Positions 43,515-52,216 of a DNA stretch of 64,000 nucleotides are shown in pieces. Both the position numbers and the translations under genes were made by a program. The notes below the pieces were generated by a model. The model had not been told where the DNA came from, did no database searches, and saw only the letters and a list, made by a program, of their open reading frames with translations. The first letter of the stretch is position 1. Every line of letters starts with the position of its first letter. Source of the stretch: an uncultured Lachnospiraceae bacterium (GTDB lineage Bacteria > Bacillota > Clostridia > Lachnospirales > Lachnospiraceae); assembly GCA_910586605.1 (NCBI GenBank), contig CAJUJR010000002.1, positions 6,510 to 70,509 on the forward strand. Direction: 5' to 3'.

Positions 43515-43536
43515 CTAGAGCGTGTTTGAAAATTGC
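43515..43536 (+). repeat. CTAG repeat family, copy H
   Basis: CTAGAGCGTGTTTGAAAATT followed by GC. It lies in the bioB leader and ends 5 bases before the GGGAGG ribosome site. GGAACC (43488-43493) and GGTTC just before the CTAG can form a hairpin. Confidence 0.8.
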
Positions 43537-43556
43537 TTTTTGGGAGGTTGAATTCA

Positions 43557-44537
43557 TTGAGTACAGTACAGGTTTTAAAAGAAAAAGTATTAAGCGGGGG
43601 GCAAATTGGGAAAGAGGAGGCGTTAAGCCTTGCAGATGCAGGGCTTGAGGAACTTTGTAATGCCGCAGATGGGCTTAGGGAAGCATTTTGCCAGAATGGT
43701 TTTGATATTTGCACTATTATTAATGGAAAGAGCGGGAAATGTTCTGAAAATTGCAAGTATTGTGCACAGTCAGCATGTTTTGGGGGGATTTCTAAGACAT
43801 ATCCACTTTTGCCAACAGAAACGTTTGTGGAGGGGGCAAAGCGCAATGCCAAGCAGGGGGTATTGCGTTACTCAATCGTAACGTCAGGAAAAAGGCTTAG
43901 CCATAGTGAGGTTGAGAGTGTATGTCAAAGCATACAGGCGATAAAAAAGGAAACAGAAATTGAGGTTTGTGTTTCTTTAGGCCTTTTGGGAGAAGAGGAC
44001 TTTGTAAAGCTGAAAAAAGCTGGGGCTTCACGTGTCCACAATAACCTGGAGGCGTCTAAGGGCTATTTCCCAAAGGTTTGTACAACACATACTTATGAAG
44101 ATAAGATAGAAGCGATTAAGGCCGCAAAAAGGGCTGGGTTATCCGTTTGTAGCGGCGGGATTATGGGGATTGGGGAAACAATGGAGGACAGGGTTGATAT
44201 GGCGTTTGCACTCCGTGAGCTGGAAATCCGTTCTGTTCCTGTGAATATGTTAAATCCGATTCCAGGGACTCCATTAGGGCATCAGAAAATTCTTTCTGAG
44301 GATGAAATGCGCCGTATTCTTGCAATTTACCGTTTTATTTTGCCAGACGCCTCTATCCGTATGGCAGGAGGACGCGGGCTTCTGCCAGATAAGGGGGAAC
44401 GCTGCTTCCGTTCTGGTGCAAATGCAGCAATATCAGGAGATATGCTTACTACATCAGGAATTACGGTGGAAAAAGATATGGAAATGTTGGGGCGGCTTGG
44501 TTATATTCCAAAGTTGTGGGAAGCAAACGTGGTTTAA
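43557..44537 (+). CDS. bioB: Biotin synthase
   Basis: 326 residues, start TTG 43557 with GGGAGG at 43542; the frame extends 24 bases upstream into the repeat without support. The radical SAM motif GKCSENCKYCAQS (CxxxCxxC) is near residue 62. HNNLEASKGYFPKVCTTHTYEDK and GRGLLPDKGERCFRSGANA fit BioB. It inserts sulfur into dethiobiotin. It is the first gene of a four-gene run with short gaps (12, 46 and 35 bases). No bioF, bioA or bioD is in the window. Confidence 0.95.
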   Translation: MSTVQVLKEKVLSGGQIGKEEALSLADAGLEELCNAADGLREAFCQNGFDICTIINGKSGKCSENCKYCAQSACFGGISKTYPLLPTETFVEGAKRNAKQGVLRYSIVTSGKRLSHSEVESVCQSIQAIKKETEIEVCVSLGLLGEEDFVKLKKAGASRVHNNLEASKGYFPKVCTTHTYEDKIEAIKAAKRAGLSVCSGGIMGIGETMEDRVDMAFALRELEIRSVPVNMLNPIPGTPLGHQKILSEDEMRRILAIYRFILPDASIRMAGGRGLLPDKGERCFRSGANAAISGDMLTTSGITVEKDMEMLGRLGYIPKLWEANVV

Positions 44538-44549
44538 CAGGGAGGGAAT

Positions 44550-45698
44550 ATGGAGAAGGTATACATACTTGGTGGCGGGAGAAGCTATATTGGCATTGAA
44601 AATAGTATGTACCGCCATATGCCTGCTGAAATTCTAGGGGCAGAAACACTTAAAAAGATAATAGGCCTATATTGTATAGAAGATCTGGATGGGATTATTG
44701 CAGGGAATGGAGTAGGGGCTGGCGGGAATATTACGCGCCTGATGATGCTGGAGGCTGGCATGCCCGAAAGTATTCCAGCAGTAACTGTGGATCTACAGTG
44801 TGGCTCAGGACTGGAGAGCATTGGGATTGCCGCTTCAAAAATAGCCTGTGGGATGGGGAGCATCTATATTGCTGGAGGATTTGAGAGCAGTTCAACTGCC
44901 CCAAGGAGAGGATATCATGTAAACCATCCTGATTATTGGCAATTTGGAGGGGAAAATGGATGGTACCATGCAGCAAAGTTTTCTCCTGGAAGACATAAGG
45001 AAACAGCTATGTTAGAAGGGGCTGAAAATACGGCCAAGAAAGAAAAGATAACACGGCAGGAAATGAATCCCTGGGTCATCCGAAGCCACCAGCTTGCAAA
45101 AGAAACAAGGGAAAGAGGGATTTTACGGGATATAGTATTTGCTGTGGCGAAAGGATGTGACAAGGATGAGGGAATCCGTGAGCGGATGAGTGAAAGGTTT
45201 TTAGACCGCCTGCCTTGCGTTTTACCAGAAGGAAGGGCAATTACAGCGGGCAATGCATGCCTAACAAATGATGGGGCGGCATTTTTAGTTCTATGTTCTG
45301 GAAAATATGCAAGGGAACATGGCCTGAAACCGAAAGCAGAGTTTATTGGAATGGCAGAGACAGGAGGAAACCCATCAGAGAGCCCCCGAACTGCCATAAT
45401 GGCAATAGAAAAGCTTCTTTGCAGGTATCATCTGGCAGCGGAGGATATAGATATTTTTGAATGTAATGAGGCATTTGCAGTAATTGATGTCCTATTTGCA
45501 AGGGCATTCCCTAATTTGGCAGAGCGGTACAATATTTTTGGCGGGGCATTGGCGTATGGCCATCCATATGGGGCTTCTGGCGGCATTATTACGCTCCATG
45601 CGGTAAAAGCGTTGGAAAAGGCGGGCGGCCGCTTTGCGGTATGCAGTATTGCCGCGGCAGGCGGCGTCGGCACAGCAATTTTAATACAGAGCTGTTAA
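44550..45698 (+). CDS. Thiolase-family enzyme, YhfS-like, in biotin operon
   Basis: 382 residues. Thiolase motifs are present: the acyl-carrying Cys in VDLQCGSGLESI (near residue 89), FECNEAFA, and His in GGALAYGHPYGASGG. The second catalytic Cys, normally in C-x-GGG-G near the end, reads AAAGGVG, so the usual proton-shuttling Cys is Ala. This may limit it to condensation, to cleavage, or to another acyl transfer. In Bacillus the thiolase YhfS belongs to the BirA regulon with an acyl ligase (YhfT) and BioY2 (YhfU). The same trio appears here, which favours a role in biotin precursor supply. Confidence 0.83.
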   Translation: MEKVYILGGGRSYIGIENSMYRHMPAEILGAETLKKIIGLYCIEDLDGIIAGNGVGAGGNITRLMMLEAGMPESIPAVTVDLQCGSGLESIGIAASKIACGMGSIYIAGGFESSSTAPRRGYHVNHPDYWQFGGENGWYHAAKFSPGRHKETAMLEGAENTAKKEKITRQEMNPWVIRSHQLAKETRERGILRDIVFAVAKGCDKDEGIRERMSERFLDRLPCVLPEGRAITAGNACLTNDGAAFLVLCSGKYAREHGLKPKAEFIGMAETGGNPSESPRTAIMAIEKLLCRYHLAAEDIDIFECNEAFAVIDVLFARAFPNLAERYNIFGGALAYGHPYGASGGIITLHAVKALEKAGGRFAVCSIAAAGGVGTAILIQSC

Positions 45699-45744
45699 CA
45701 TCCCCAACGGATGGTTGTGGAAAGTAGCAGTAAGGGAGGGGCAG

Positions 45745-47016
45745 ATGGATTATTATAAATTATTGGCAAGCCAGAAACCAGAAAAAGAAGCGCTGGTTGT
45801 GGATGGTATTTCTTATACTTATGGCAGGCTGGTGGAAATGGCAGATATGCTTTCTGGCAGGTGGGGTGCAGAAAAAGGAAAATTGAGGCAGGAAAGGACG
45901 GCGTGCCCTGTTGTCCATATCATTAAAGAAAAAGATATTGTTACACAGCTTGTATCGTTTCTTGCATGTTCTGTAATTGGCGAAATTCCGCTGATTGTGC
46001 CGTATGATACAAGGCAGTATAAAAACGGGCAGCTTCTGGAAGAGATAGAAATCCCCCCGGGTGCATGTATGGCAGTGTCCACTTCTGGGACAACAGGGAA
46101 GCCTAAAATTTATTTCCGTACATATGAAAGCTGGGCAGGATACTTTCCAATCCAAAATGATATTTTTATGGTAAATGGAGACAGCCGCCTTTTTATGCAG
46201 GGAAGCCTTGCTTTTACCGGAAACCTGAACCTTTATATGGCGCAGTTCTATGCAGGGGCTGCAGTAATTGCAGAAAATGCGTTTTCTCCTAAAAAGTGGG
46301 CGGATGCCATAGAGAAACAGAAAGCAGGCAGTATTTACCTAATTCCTTCTAAGCTGATGCTTCTCCCTAAAGTTGTAAAAGAAAAGATGCCGGGCGTTAG
46401 CATGGTTATTTCTGGTTCACAAAGTTTTGGGAAAAAGGAAGCGGACGAATTAAAGAAGTGTTTTCCAAATACAAAAATCCTGTTATATTATGCGGCAAGT
46501 GAACTAAATTATGTTACCTATGTGATGGATGATGATATGACGGAAGAGCGCAGCCTGATTGGGAGGCCGTTTCCGCAAGTAGAAGCCTTTTTGCAGGACG
46601 GGGAGATTTATGTCAATACAAAATATCATGTGGAAGGGATTTGCTGCCCATATTCTTTGTCGGATAATGCATACCAAGATGAAGAGGGAAATTTTTATTT
46701 TGCCGGGCGGAAGGATGATATTTTATTAATCCGGGGGCGGAAAATTTCAGCAATTAAGATAGAAAATATACTGGAACAGCTTCCAGAAATCAGGGAAGCT
46801 GCTGTTACAGGGGAGAATAAAGAGACAGGGGAACCTTATCTAGTGGCTTATATTGCATTACAAGAGGGAGAAAAGTACCAAGAACAAAAGGTGTGCCAGA
46901 AACTCCGCCAGTCCCTTGCACATTATGAAATGCCCCGGCGGTTTTATACCGTAAAAAAATTACCCCGTAATGAAAGCGGTAAGGTGGACAAACAAAGGCT
47001 GAATATGGTACAATGA
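45745..47016 (+). CDS. AMP-forming acyl-CoA/acyl-acid ligase, YhfT-like
   Basis: 423 residues from ATG 45745 (GGGAGGGGC). The ANL fold is seen in STSGTTGKPKIYFRT (P-loop), YYAASELNYVTYV, then the hinge FAGRKDDILLIRGRKIS and the catalytic Lys in NESGKVDKQRL. It is shorter than typical ligases (about 500) because the N-terminal region is reduced. It activates a carboxylic acid as the adenylate and probably loads it on CoA. The position between the thiolase and fabV, in a run with bioB, suggests a pimelate-type or related acid as substrate, an inference only. Confidence 0.83.
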   Translation: MDYYKLLASQKPEKEALVVDGISYTYGRLVEMADMLSGRWGAEKGKLRQERTACPVVHIIKEKDIVTQLVSFLACSVIGEIPLIVPYDTRQYKNGQLLEEIEIPPGACMAVSTSGTTGKPKIYFRTYESWAGYFPIQNDIFMVNGDSRLFMQGSLAFTGNLNLYMAQFYAGAAVIAENAFSPKKWADAIEKQKAGSIYLIPSKLMLLPKVVKEKMPGVSMVISGSQSFGKKEADELKKCFPNTKILLYYAASELNYVTYVMDDDMTEERSLIGRPFPQVEAFLQDGEIYVNTKYHVEGICCPYSLSDNAYQDEEGNFYFAGRKDDILLIRGRKISAIKIENILEQLPEIREAAVTGENKETGEPYLVAYIALQEGEKYQEQKVCQKLRQSLAHYEMPRRFYTVKKLPRNESGKVDKQRLNMVQ

Positions 47017-47051
47017 ACGTTATGTAGAATATTATAACTGGAGGGAAAAGT

Positions 47052-48230
47052 ATGGTAGTTCAGCCAAAAGTGAAAGGTTTTATGTGTACAACAGCACATC
47101 CGGAGGGATGCAAGGCTGCTGTAAAGGGGCAGATTGAGTATGTAAAGGCACAGCCAAAGACAAAGGGGCCGAAAAAGGTTCTGGTAATCGGGGCTTCTAT
47201 GGGATATGGCTTGGCAAGCAGAATTGCCTTTACTTATTCCTGTGATGCAGATACAATTGGGATTATTTTTGACAAGCCTGGAAAGGAAAAGCGCACAGCA
47301 AGCGCAGGCTGGTATAATACAGCGGCATTTGAAGAGTTTGCAATGGCAGACGGATATTTTGCGAAATCAATTAATGGGGATGCATATTCCCAGGAGATAA
47401 AGGATAAGGCAATTGCCATGATTCGGGAAGAATGGGGCAAGGCAGATATGGTGGTTTACAGTATTGCAGCTCCAAGGCGTACTGCTCCAGATGGGAAGAC
47501 ATACCGTTCTGTGTTAAAGACAATTGGAAAGGAATACAGCAATCAGGCGATTGATTTGATGACAAATGAAATATCGGAAGTGACAATACCAACTGCAAAT
47601 CAAGAAGAAATCGACGCTACAGTGAAGGTGATGGGCGGAGAAGATTGGAAGCTTTGGATAAAAGCATTAAAAGAAGCTGGTGTTTTGGCGGATAATGCTG
47701 TGACAGTTGCCTATTCCTATATTGGGCCAAAACTGACGCACCCAATTTATTATGATGGGACAATTGGGCAGGCGAAAAAGGACTTGTATAAGGCAGCAGA
47801 TGAACTTCAGGAAGAGGCTGGGGGCTTAAAAGCATATGTTTCTGTAAATAAGGCAGTTGTAACGCAGTCCAGCGCCGCAATCCCAATCGTGCCATTGTAT
47901 ATGTCCCTTCTGTTTAAAGTTATGAAAGAAAAAGGGCTTCATGAAGGCTGTATAGAGCAGATGTACCGTTTGGTCCATGACAGGCTTTGCCTAGAAGATG
48001 TGGTAACAGACGAAAACCGCCTGATACGCCTGGACGATTATGAAATGAAGCCGGAAGTGCAGGATGCTGTGGCGGGGCTTTGGGAACAGGTATCAAAAGA
48101 TAATATTACACAGCTTGGTGATATTGAGGAGTATTGGCAGGAGTTTTATGAGATTTTTGGGTTCCGTGTTGATGGCGTCAATTATGAAGCGGATGTAAAT
48201 ATCCAGGGTGGGATTCCAAGCCTGAGTTAA
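47052..48230 (+). CDS. fabV: FabV-type enoyl reductase (enoyl-ACP or trans-2-enoyl-CoA)
   Basis: 392 residues, the full FabV/TER length. The NADH site VLVIGASMGYGLASRIA follows a typical N-terminus (KVKGFMCTTAHPEGC). Catalytic Tyr and Lys are in YSYIGPKLTHPIYYDGTIGQAKKDL with the Y-x8-K spacing. The enzyme reduces the double bond of an enoyl thioester. It is the last gene of the bioB run (ATG 47052, GGAGGG). It may be the main enoyl reductase of this organism or serve the precursor pathway of its operon. Confidence 0.92.
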   Translation: MVVQPKVKGFMCTTAHPEGCKAAVKGQIEYVKAQPKTKGPKKVLVIGASMGYGLASRIAFTYSCDADTIGIIFDKPGKEKRTASAGWYNTAAFEEFAMADGYFAKSINGDAYSQEIKDKAIAMIREEWGKADMVVYSIAAPRRTAPDGKTYRSVLKTIGKEYSNQAIDLMTNEISEVTIPTANQEEIDATVKVMGGEDWKLWIKALKEAGVLADNAVTVAYSYIGPKLTHPIYYDGTIGQAKKDLYKAADELQEEAGGLKAYVSVNKAVVTQSSAAIPIVPLYMSLLFKVMKEKGLHEGCIEQMYRLVHDRLCLEDVVTDENRLIRLDDYEMKPEVQDAVAGLWEQVSKDNITQLGDIEEYWQEFYEIFGFRVDGVNYEADVNIQGGIPSLS

Positions 48231-48271
48231 GTATTTTGGAAGTATTGGGAAGAAGCGGCAGATGGAATTAT

Positions 48272-48289
48272 TTCCGGCTTTTGCCGGAA
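48272..48289 (+). terminator. Possible terminator after fabV
   Basis: TTCCGGC and GCCGGAA around TTTT make a stable short hairpin. The following bases (TAAAAGCAGTTTTA) lack a clean T run, so termination may be partial. Confidence 0.45.
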
Positions 48290-48346
48290 TAAAAGCAGTT
48301 TTACATCATAAGGATATAGAAGTGGCAGAAATGAGGTGATGTGGGA

Positions 48347-49264
48347 ATGGTAATACATAATGTGCTTGATTTAATTGGCAACACGCCGATTGTCAGCCTG
48401 AAAGAAACAATGGGGCTGAATATTTATGCAAAAGCAGAGTTTTTAAATCCTGGCGGCAGCATTAAAGACCGTGTGGCAAAGAATATGATTCTTTGTGCTG
48501 AGAGGGAAGGGAAGCTGAAACCAGGAATGGTGATAATAGAACCAACTTCTGGAAATACAGGCATTGGCCTGTCGCTTGTAGGCGTACGCAGAGGATACCG
48601 TGTGATTATTGTTATGCCAGAAAATATGAGTGAGGAGCGTAAAAAAATTATCCGCTGCCTTGGGGCAGAACTTGTTTTAACGCCACAGGAGTTGAGTATT
48701 GATGGTTCTGTGAAAAAGGCAGAAGAGCTTTTTTCAGAAATAGGGGAGGGGAAAGCATTTATTCCACAGCAGTTTACAAATCCTAATAATCCGGATGTCC
48801 ATTATCAGACGACGGGGCCTGAAATTTATAAACAGCTTGGTGGGAAGGTGGATATTTTTGTCTCAGGCCTTGGGAGCGGCGGGACATTGCAAGGAATTGG
48901 GAAATATCTTAAAGAAAAAAATCCTGGTTTGAAGGTGGTGGCTGTTGAGCCGAAAAATGTATCTGCATTGCTTGGGCATGAACCAGGGCTTCACAGCATA
49001 CAGGGGATTGGCGACGGTTTTGTCCCGGAAGTATTGGATACTTCTATGATTGATGATATTGTAGAAGTGACGGATGAGAATGCAATCCATACGACGCGGG
49101 AACTTGCCAGAGTACAGGGGCTGCTTTGCGGCACATCTTCTGGTGCAAATGTCTGGGCATCAAAGCAGATGGCAGAAAAGTATGGGGAAGAAAAAGTGAT
49201 TGCTACAATTATGGCAGACCGGATGGAGCGTTATTTTAGTACAGGGCTTTTGGATGCAGAATAA
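48347..49264 (+). CDS. cysK: Cysteine synthase
   Basis: 305 residues from ATG 48347 (GAGGTGA at 48333); GTG 48341 is less likely. The pyridoxal phosphate Lys is in NPGGSIKDRVAKNM, the phosphate-binding loop is GLGSGGTLQGIGKYL, and PTSGNTGIGLS binds the acetylserine substrate. It makes cysteine from O-acetylserine and sulfide. It stands alone, 116 bases after fabV. Confidence 0.93.
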   Translation: MVIHNVLDLIGNTPIVSLKETMGLNIYAKAEFLNPGGSIKDRVAKNMILCAEREGKLKPGMVIIEPTSGNTGIGLSLVGVRRGYRVIIVMPENMSEERKKIIRCLGAELVLTPQELSIDGSVKKAEELFSEIGEGKAFIPQQFTNPNNPDVHYQTTGPEIYKQLGGKVDIFVSGLGSGGTLQGIGKYLKEKNPGLKVVAVEPKNVSALLGHEPGLHSIQGIGDGFVPEVLDTSMIDDIVEVTDENAIHTTRELARVQGLLCGTSSGANVWASKQMAEKYGEEKVIATIMADRMERYFSTGLLDAE

Positions 49265-49267
49265 CAG

Positions 49268-49296
49268 TTGACATAAACGCTTTTAAATGGTAATAT
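49268..49296 (+). promoter_or_regulatory. Promoter of tRNA-Leu
   Basis: TTGACA, a 17-base spacer and TAATAT, 28 bases before the tRNA 5' end. The -35 is perfect and the -10 is weaker. Confidence 0.6.
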
Positions 49297-49323
49297 ATTA
49301 GGGCTGTGTTTATAGCATTGCGT

Positions 49324-49405
49324 GCGGAATTGATGGAATTGGCAGACATGCAAGATTTAGGTTCTTGTGCCGCGAGGCGTGAGGGTTCAAATCCCTCATT
49401 CCGCA
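49324..49405 (+). tRNA. tRNA-Leu (TAG anticodon)
   Basis: Acceptor GCGGAAT with ATTCCGC, anticodon stem CAAGA-TTTAGGT-TCTTG with TAG at 34-36, a short variable stem (TGCCGCGAGGCG) as in class II tRNAs, and T arm GAGGG-TTCAAAT-CCCTC. Discriminator A; CCA is not encoded. Confidence 0.95.
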
Positions 49406-49474
49406 TTGACTTCTTAGGAGGATTTCATATAATAAAAAGCGTATGTGAGCTTGTTGTTTCAGATGGATCAAACT

Positions 49475-49506
49475 GCCTTCTATTCCGATGGATGTAGAAG
49501 GCTTTT
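49475..49506 (+). terminator. Terminator after tRNA-Leu
   Basis: GCCTTCTA and TAGAAGGC around a 12-base loop, followed by TTTT. Confidence 0.75.
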
Positions 49507-49578
49507 ATAGTATATAAAATGTTTCTTACTAAGAAATAATAACTTTTCTTACAAATTAAAATACTGGGGGTAAATGAT

Positions 49579-51807
49579 ATGCAGGAAAAACTGGATCAAT
49601 GGATTAACTGGGTAGAATATGATGAACTCTTAGCTGGTCATCATAATGCGCCCCATAATTTACTTGGGATGCATGTTTTCGGAAAAGGGCAGGTATTTAC
49701 GGTATACCGTCCAGAGGCGCAGAAGGTATTTGTAACAGATGCGAAGGGGAATAACCGGATTGAGTTAGAAGAAGTAGAGCAAGGGAGCGGATTTTTCGGG
49801 CTGTATGTAAGTGGCAATAAATATTCTGCAGATTATCAGCTGCACATCCAATACAGTGAAAATGATATTGTAGTAACAGCCGACCCATATGTTTTCAAGC
49901 CTCAGATTAGCAGTGATGATTTATATCTTTTTGCAGAAGGGAATCATTATCAGATTTATGATAAATTAGGCGCCCATCCGATGACGGTTAATGGGGTGAA
50001 GGGGACATATTTTGCAGTCTGGGCGCCACATGCAAGGGCAGTCAGCGTTGTAGGGAGCTTCAATTTGTGGGATGGGCGGCTTCATCCGATGCGTACATTA
50101 GAGGTTTCTGGCGTGTATGAATTGTTTATACCTGGCGTGGAGCCTGGGGCAATCTATAAATATCAGATTCTGACGCGTACTGGCGATATCCTGATGAAAG
50201 CTGACCCATATGCAAACTGTGCAGAACTTCGTCCTGATAATGCGTCCGTAGTTGCAGATTTACGTGATTTTGAATGGACAGATACTAAATGGATGGCAGA
50301 CAGGGAAAAAGAGTCAAGGGTTGCTATCAGAAAGAAGCCAATGGCAATTTATGAAATCCATCTTGGATCCTGGAAAAAGAAAGATGATGGTACAGAGGAC
50401 GGTTTTTATACATACCGTGAACTTGCACCAATGATTGCAGAGTATGTCCTTGAGATGGGATATACGCATATAGAGCTGATGGGGATTGCTGAACATCCTT
50501 TTGATGGCTCCTGGGGATACCAGGTGACGGGATATTATGCACCGACAAGACGTTACGGCGACCCGCGGGATTTTATGTATTTTGTCGATTACATGCATAA
50601 TAAAGGAATCCATGTTATCCTTGACTGGGTTCCAGCACATTTCCCGAAAGATGCACATGGCCTTGGCCGGTTTGATGGGCAGCCGCTTTATGAGCATCCT
50701 GACAGCCGCAGGGGTGAGCATCCGCACTGGGGGACTTATATTTTTAATTACAGTAAGCGTGAGGTAGAAAATTTCCTGTTGGCGAATGGCCTGTTTTGGC
50801 TGAAGAAGTTCCATATTGACGGCCTCCGGGTAGATGCAGTGGCTTCCATGCTTTATCTGGATTATGGCAAAGACGATGGGGAATGGCTTCCAAATAAAGA
50901 TGGTGGAAAAGAAAATTATGATGCGATTGAATTGTTCCACCATATGAATGCAGAGTTTGAGCGCCTTGCGCCAGGGACAATGATTATTGCGGAAGAATCA
51001 ACTGCATGGGCTGGCGTTACTGCGCCAGTATCATTAAAGGGGCTTGGTTTCCTCTTTAAATGGAATATGGGCTGGATGAATGACTTTTTAGAGTATATGA
51101 AGATGGATCCATATTTTAGGTCAGGCAACCATAATATGCTAACCTTTAGTATGCAGTATGCATATAGCGAGAATTTTATCCAGGTATTATCGCATGATGA
51201 AGTGGTTCATGGCAAGTGCTCCATGATTAACAAGATGCCTGGCGAGATTGAGGATAAATTTGCAAATCTCCGTACAGCATATGGTTTTATGTATGGGCAT
51301 CCGGGAAAGAAGCTTTTGTTCATGGGGCAGGAGTTTGCGCAGTACCGTGAGTGGAGTGAGGCGAGAAGCCTTGACTGGGAACTTTTAAACGAAGATTATA
51401 ACAAGCAGATGCAGGCATTTGTAAGGGAACTGAACCATCTGTACAAAAAATATGACGCATTTTATGCAAATGATTATGATACGATGGGATTTGAATGGAT
51501 GAGCTGTGACAATGCGGAGATGAGCACAGTAAGTTTTGTACGGCGTGGCTCTGGGACAAAAGACCAGTTCCTGTTTATCTGTAACTTTACACCAGTTCCA
51601 AATAAAGAGTACCGTACTGGCGTGCCTTGCGCAGGTGTGTATACAGAAATGCTTTCATCAGATGATGAACGTTTTGGCGGTACTGGCATTAAAAATAAAA
51701 AGAACATTAAAGCAGAAAAGATAGAGTGCGAAGGAAAAGAATATTCTATCGAAATGCATTTGCCTCCGCTGTCTGTTACGATATACCGTTTTGATTATAA
51801 GGCTTAG
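49579..51807 (+). CDS. glgB: 1,4-alpha-glucan branching enzyme
   Basis: 742 residues. Two N-terminal CBM48-type modules (about 20-110 and 130-225) precede the GH13 barrel. The nucleophile Asp is in GLRVDAVASMLYLDY (near 417), the acid Glu in IIAEESTAW (near 471), and the transition-state Asp in LSHDEVVHGK. It makes the alpha-1,6 branches of glycogen, complementary to glgP at 13493. ATG 49579 follows GGGGGTAA, and the gene ends at a strong terminator. No glgA, glgC or glgD is in the window. Confidence 0.95.
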   Translation: MQEKLDQWINWVEYDELLAGHHNAPHNLLGMHVFGKGQVFTVYRPEAQKVFVTDAKGNNRIELEEVEQGSGFFGLYVSGNKYSADYQLHIQYSENDIVVTADPYVFKPQISSDDLYLFAEGNHYQIYDKLGAHPMTVNGVKGTYFAVWAPHARAVSVVGSFNLWDGRLHPMRTLEVSGVYELFIPGVEPGAIYKYQILTRTGDILMKADPYANCAELRPDNASVVADLRDFEWTDTKWMADREKESRVAIRKKPMAIYEIHLGSWKKKDDGTEDGFYTYRELAPMIAEYVLEMGYTHIELMGIAEHPFDGSWGYQVTGYYAPTRRYGDPRDFMYFVDYMHNKGIHVILDWVPAHFPKDAHGLGRFDGQPLYEHPDSRRGEHPHWGTYIFNYSKREVENFLLANGLFWLKKFHIDGLRVDAVASMLYLDYGKDDGEWLPNKDGGKENYDAIELFHHMNAEFERLAPGTMIIAEESTAWAGVTAPVSLKGLGFLFKWNMGWMNDFLEYMKMDPYFRSGNHNMLTFSMQYAYSENFIQVLSHDEVVHGKCSMINKMPGEIEDKFANLRTAYGFMYGHPGKKLLFMGQEFAQYREWSEARSLDWELLNEDYNKQMQAFVRELNHLYKKYDAFYANDYDTMGFEWMSCDNAEMSTVSFVRRGSGTKDQFLFICNFTPVPNKEYRTGVPCAGVYTEMLSSDDERFGGTGIKNKKNIKAEKIECEGKEYSIEMHLPPLSVTIYRFDYKA

Positions 51808-51840
51808 AACGTGGAATAATATTGAGTTGTGTTTTGTAGA

Positions 51841-51872
51841 TGCATCACAGTAAATGCTGTGGTGCATTTTTT
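51841..51872 (+). terminator. Terminator after glgB
   Basis: TGCATCACAG and CTGTGGTGCA (one G-U) around a 6-base loop, then six T. Confidence 0.9.
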
Positions 51873-51927
51873 ATGTCATAGGAAATTGCTGTAATTGTGG
51901 TGGTATGCTGGAAAAAAGGAGTTTTAA

Positions 51928-52200
51928 ATGAAAAAGAGGTTGTTTTTTCTTTGTATCCTGGGGTATCTGATGCCGGTATTGCTTGTTGTAATAGCGAAAG
52001 TGTCAGGATGTGAAATGAAATATGTACTGTACTTGTTTGTTATAGGGATTTACCTGCTGTTTTTAGAATGCCTGTGTTTGCTTGTCTGTATCAGGAGAAA
52101 TAAAGTCAGAAGTAGTATTCTGCGGGTGTTATGTTATATTGGGATGCTGCCGTTTGGCCTGTATTTTATCATGTTTGTAATTGCTGCTATATTTTTGTAA
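51928..52200 (+). CDS. Small membrane protein of unknown function
   Basis: 90 residues with three strongly hydrophobic helices (LFFLCILGYLMPVLLVVIA, YLFVIGIYLLFLECLCLLV, YIGMLPFGLYFIMFVIAAIFL) separated by basic loops. ATG 51928 follows AAAAGGAG with good spacing, which supports a real gene. I do not recognise a family. The MGMT-like gene starts 17 bases later, so they are probably co-transcribed. Confidence 0.6.
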   Translation: MKKRLFFLCILGYLMPVLLVVIAKVSGCEMKYVLYLFVIGIYLLFLECLCLLVCIRRNKVRSSILRVLCYIGMLPFGLYFIMFVIAAIFL

Positions 52201-52216
52201 TAATGGAGGAAAAGGA

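Noticed and set aside
50314..50943. 209-residue open frame on the minus strand
   Set aside because: Fully antisense to the catalytic barrel of glgB, with no support.
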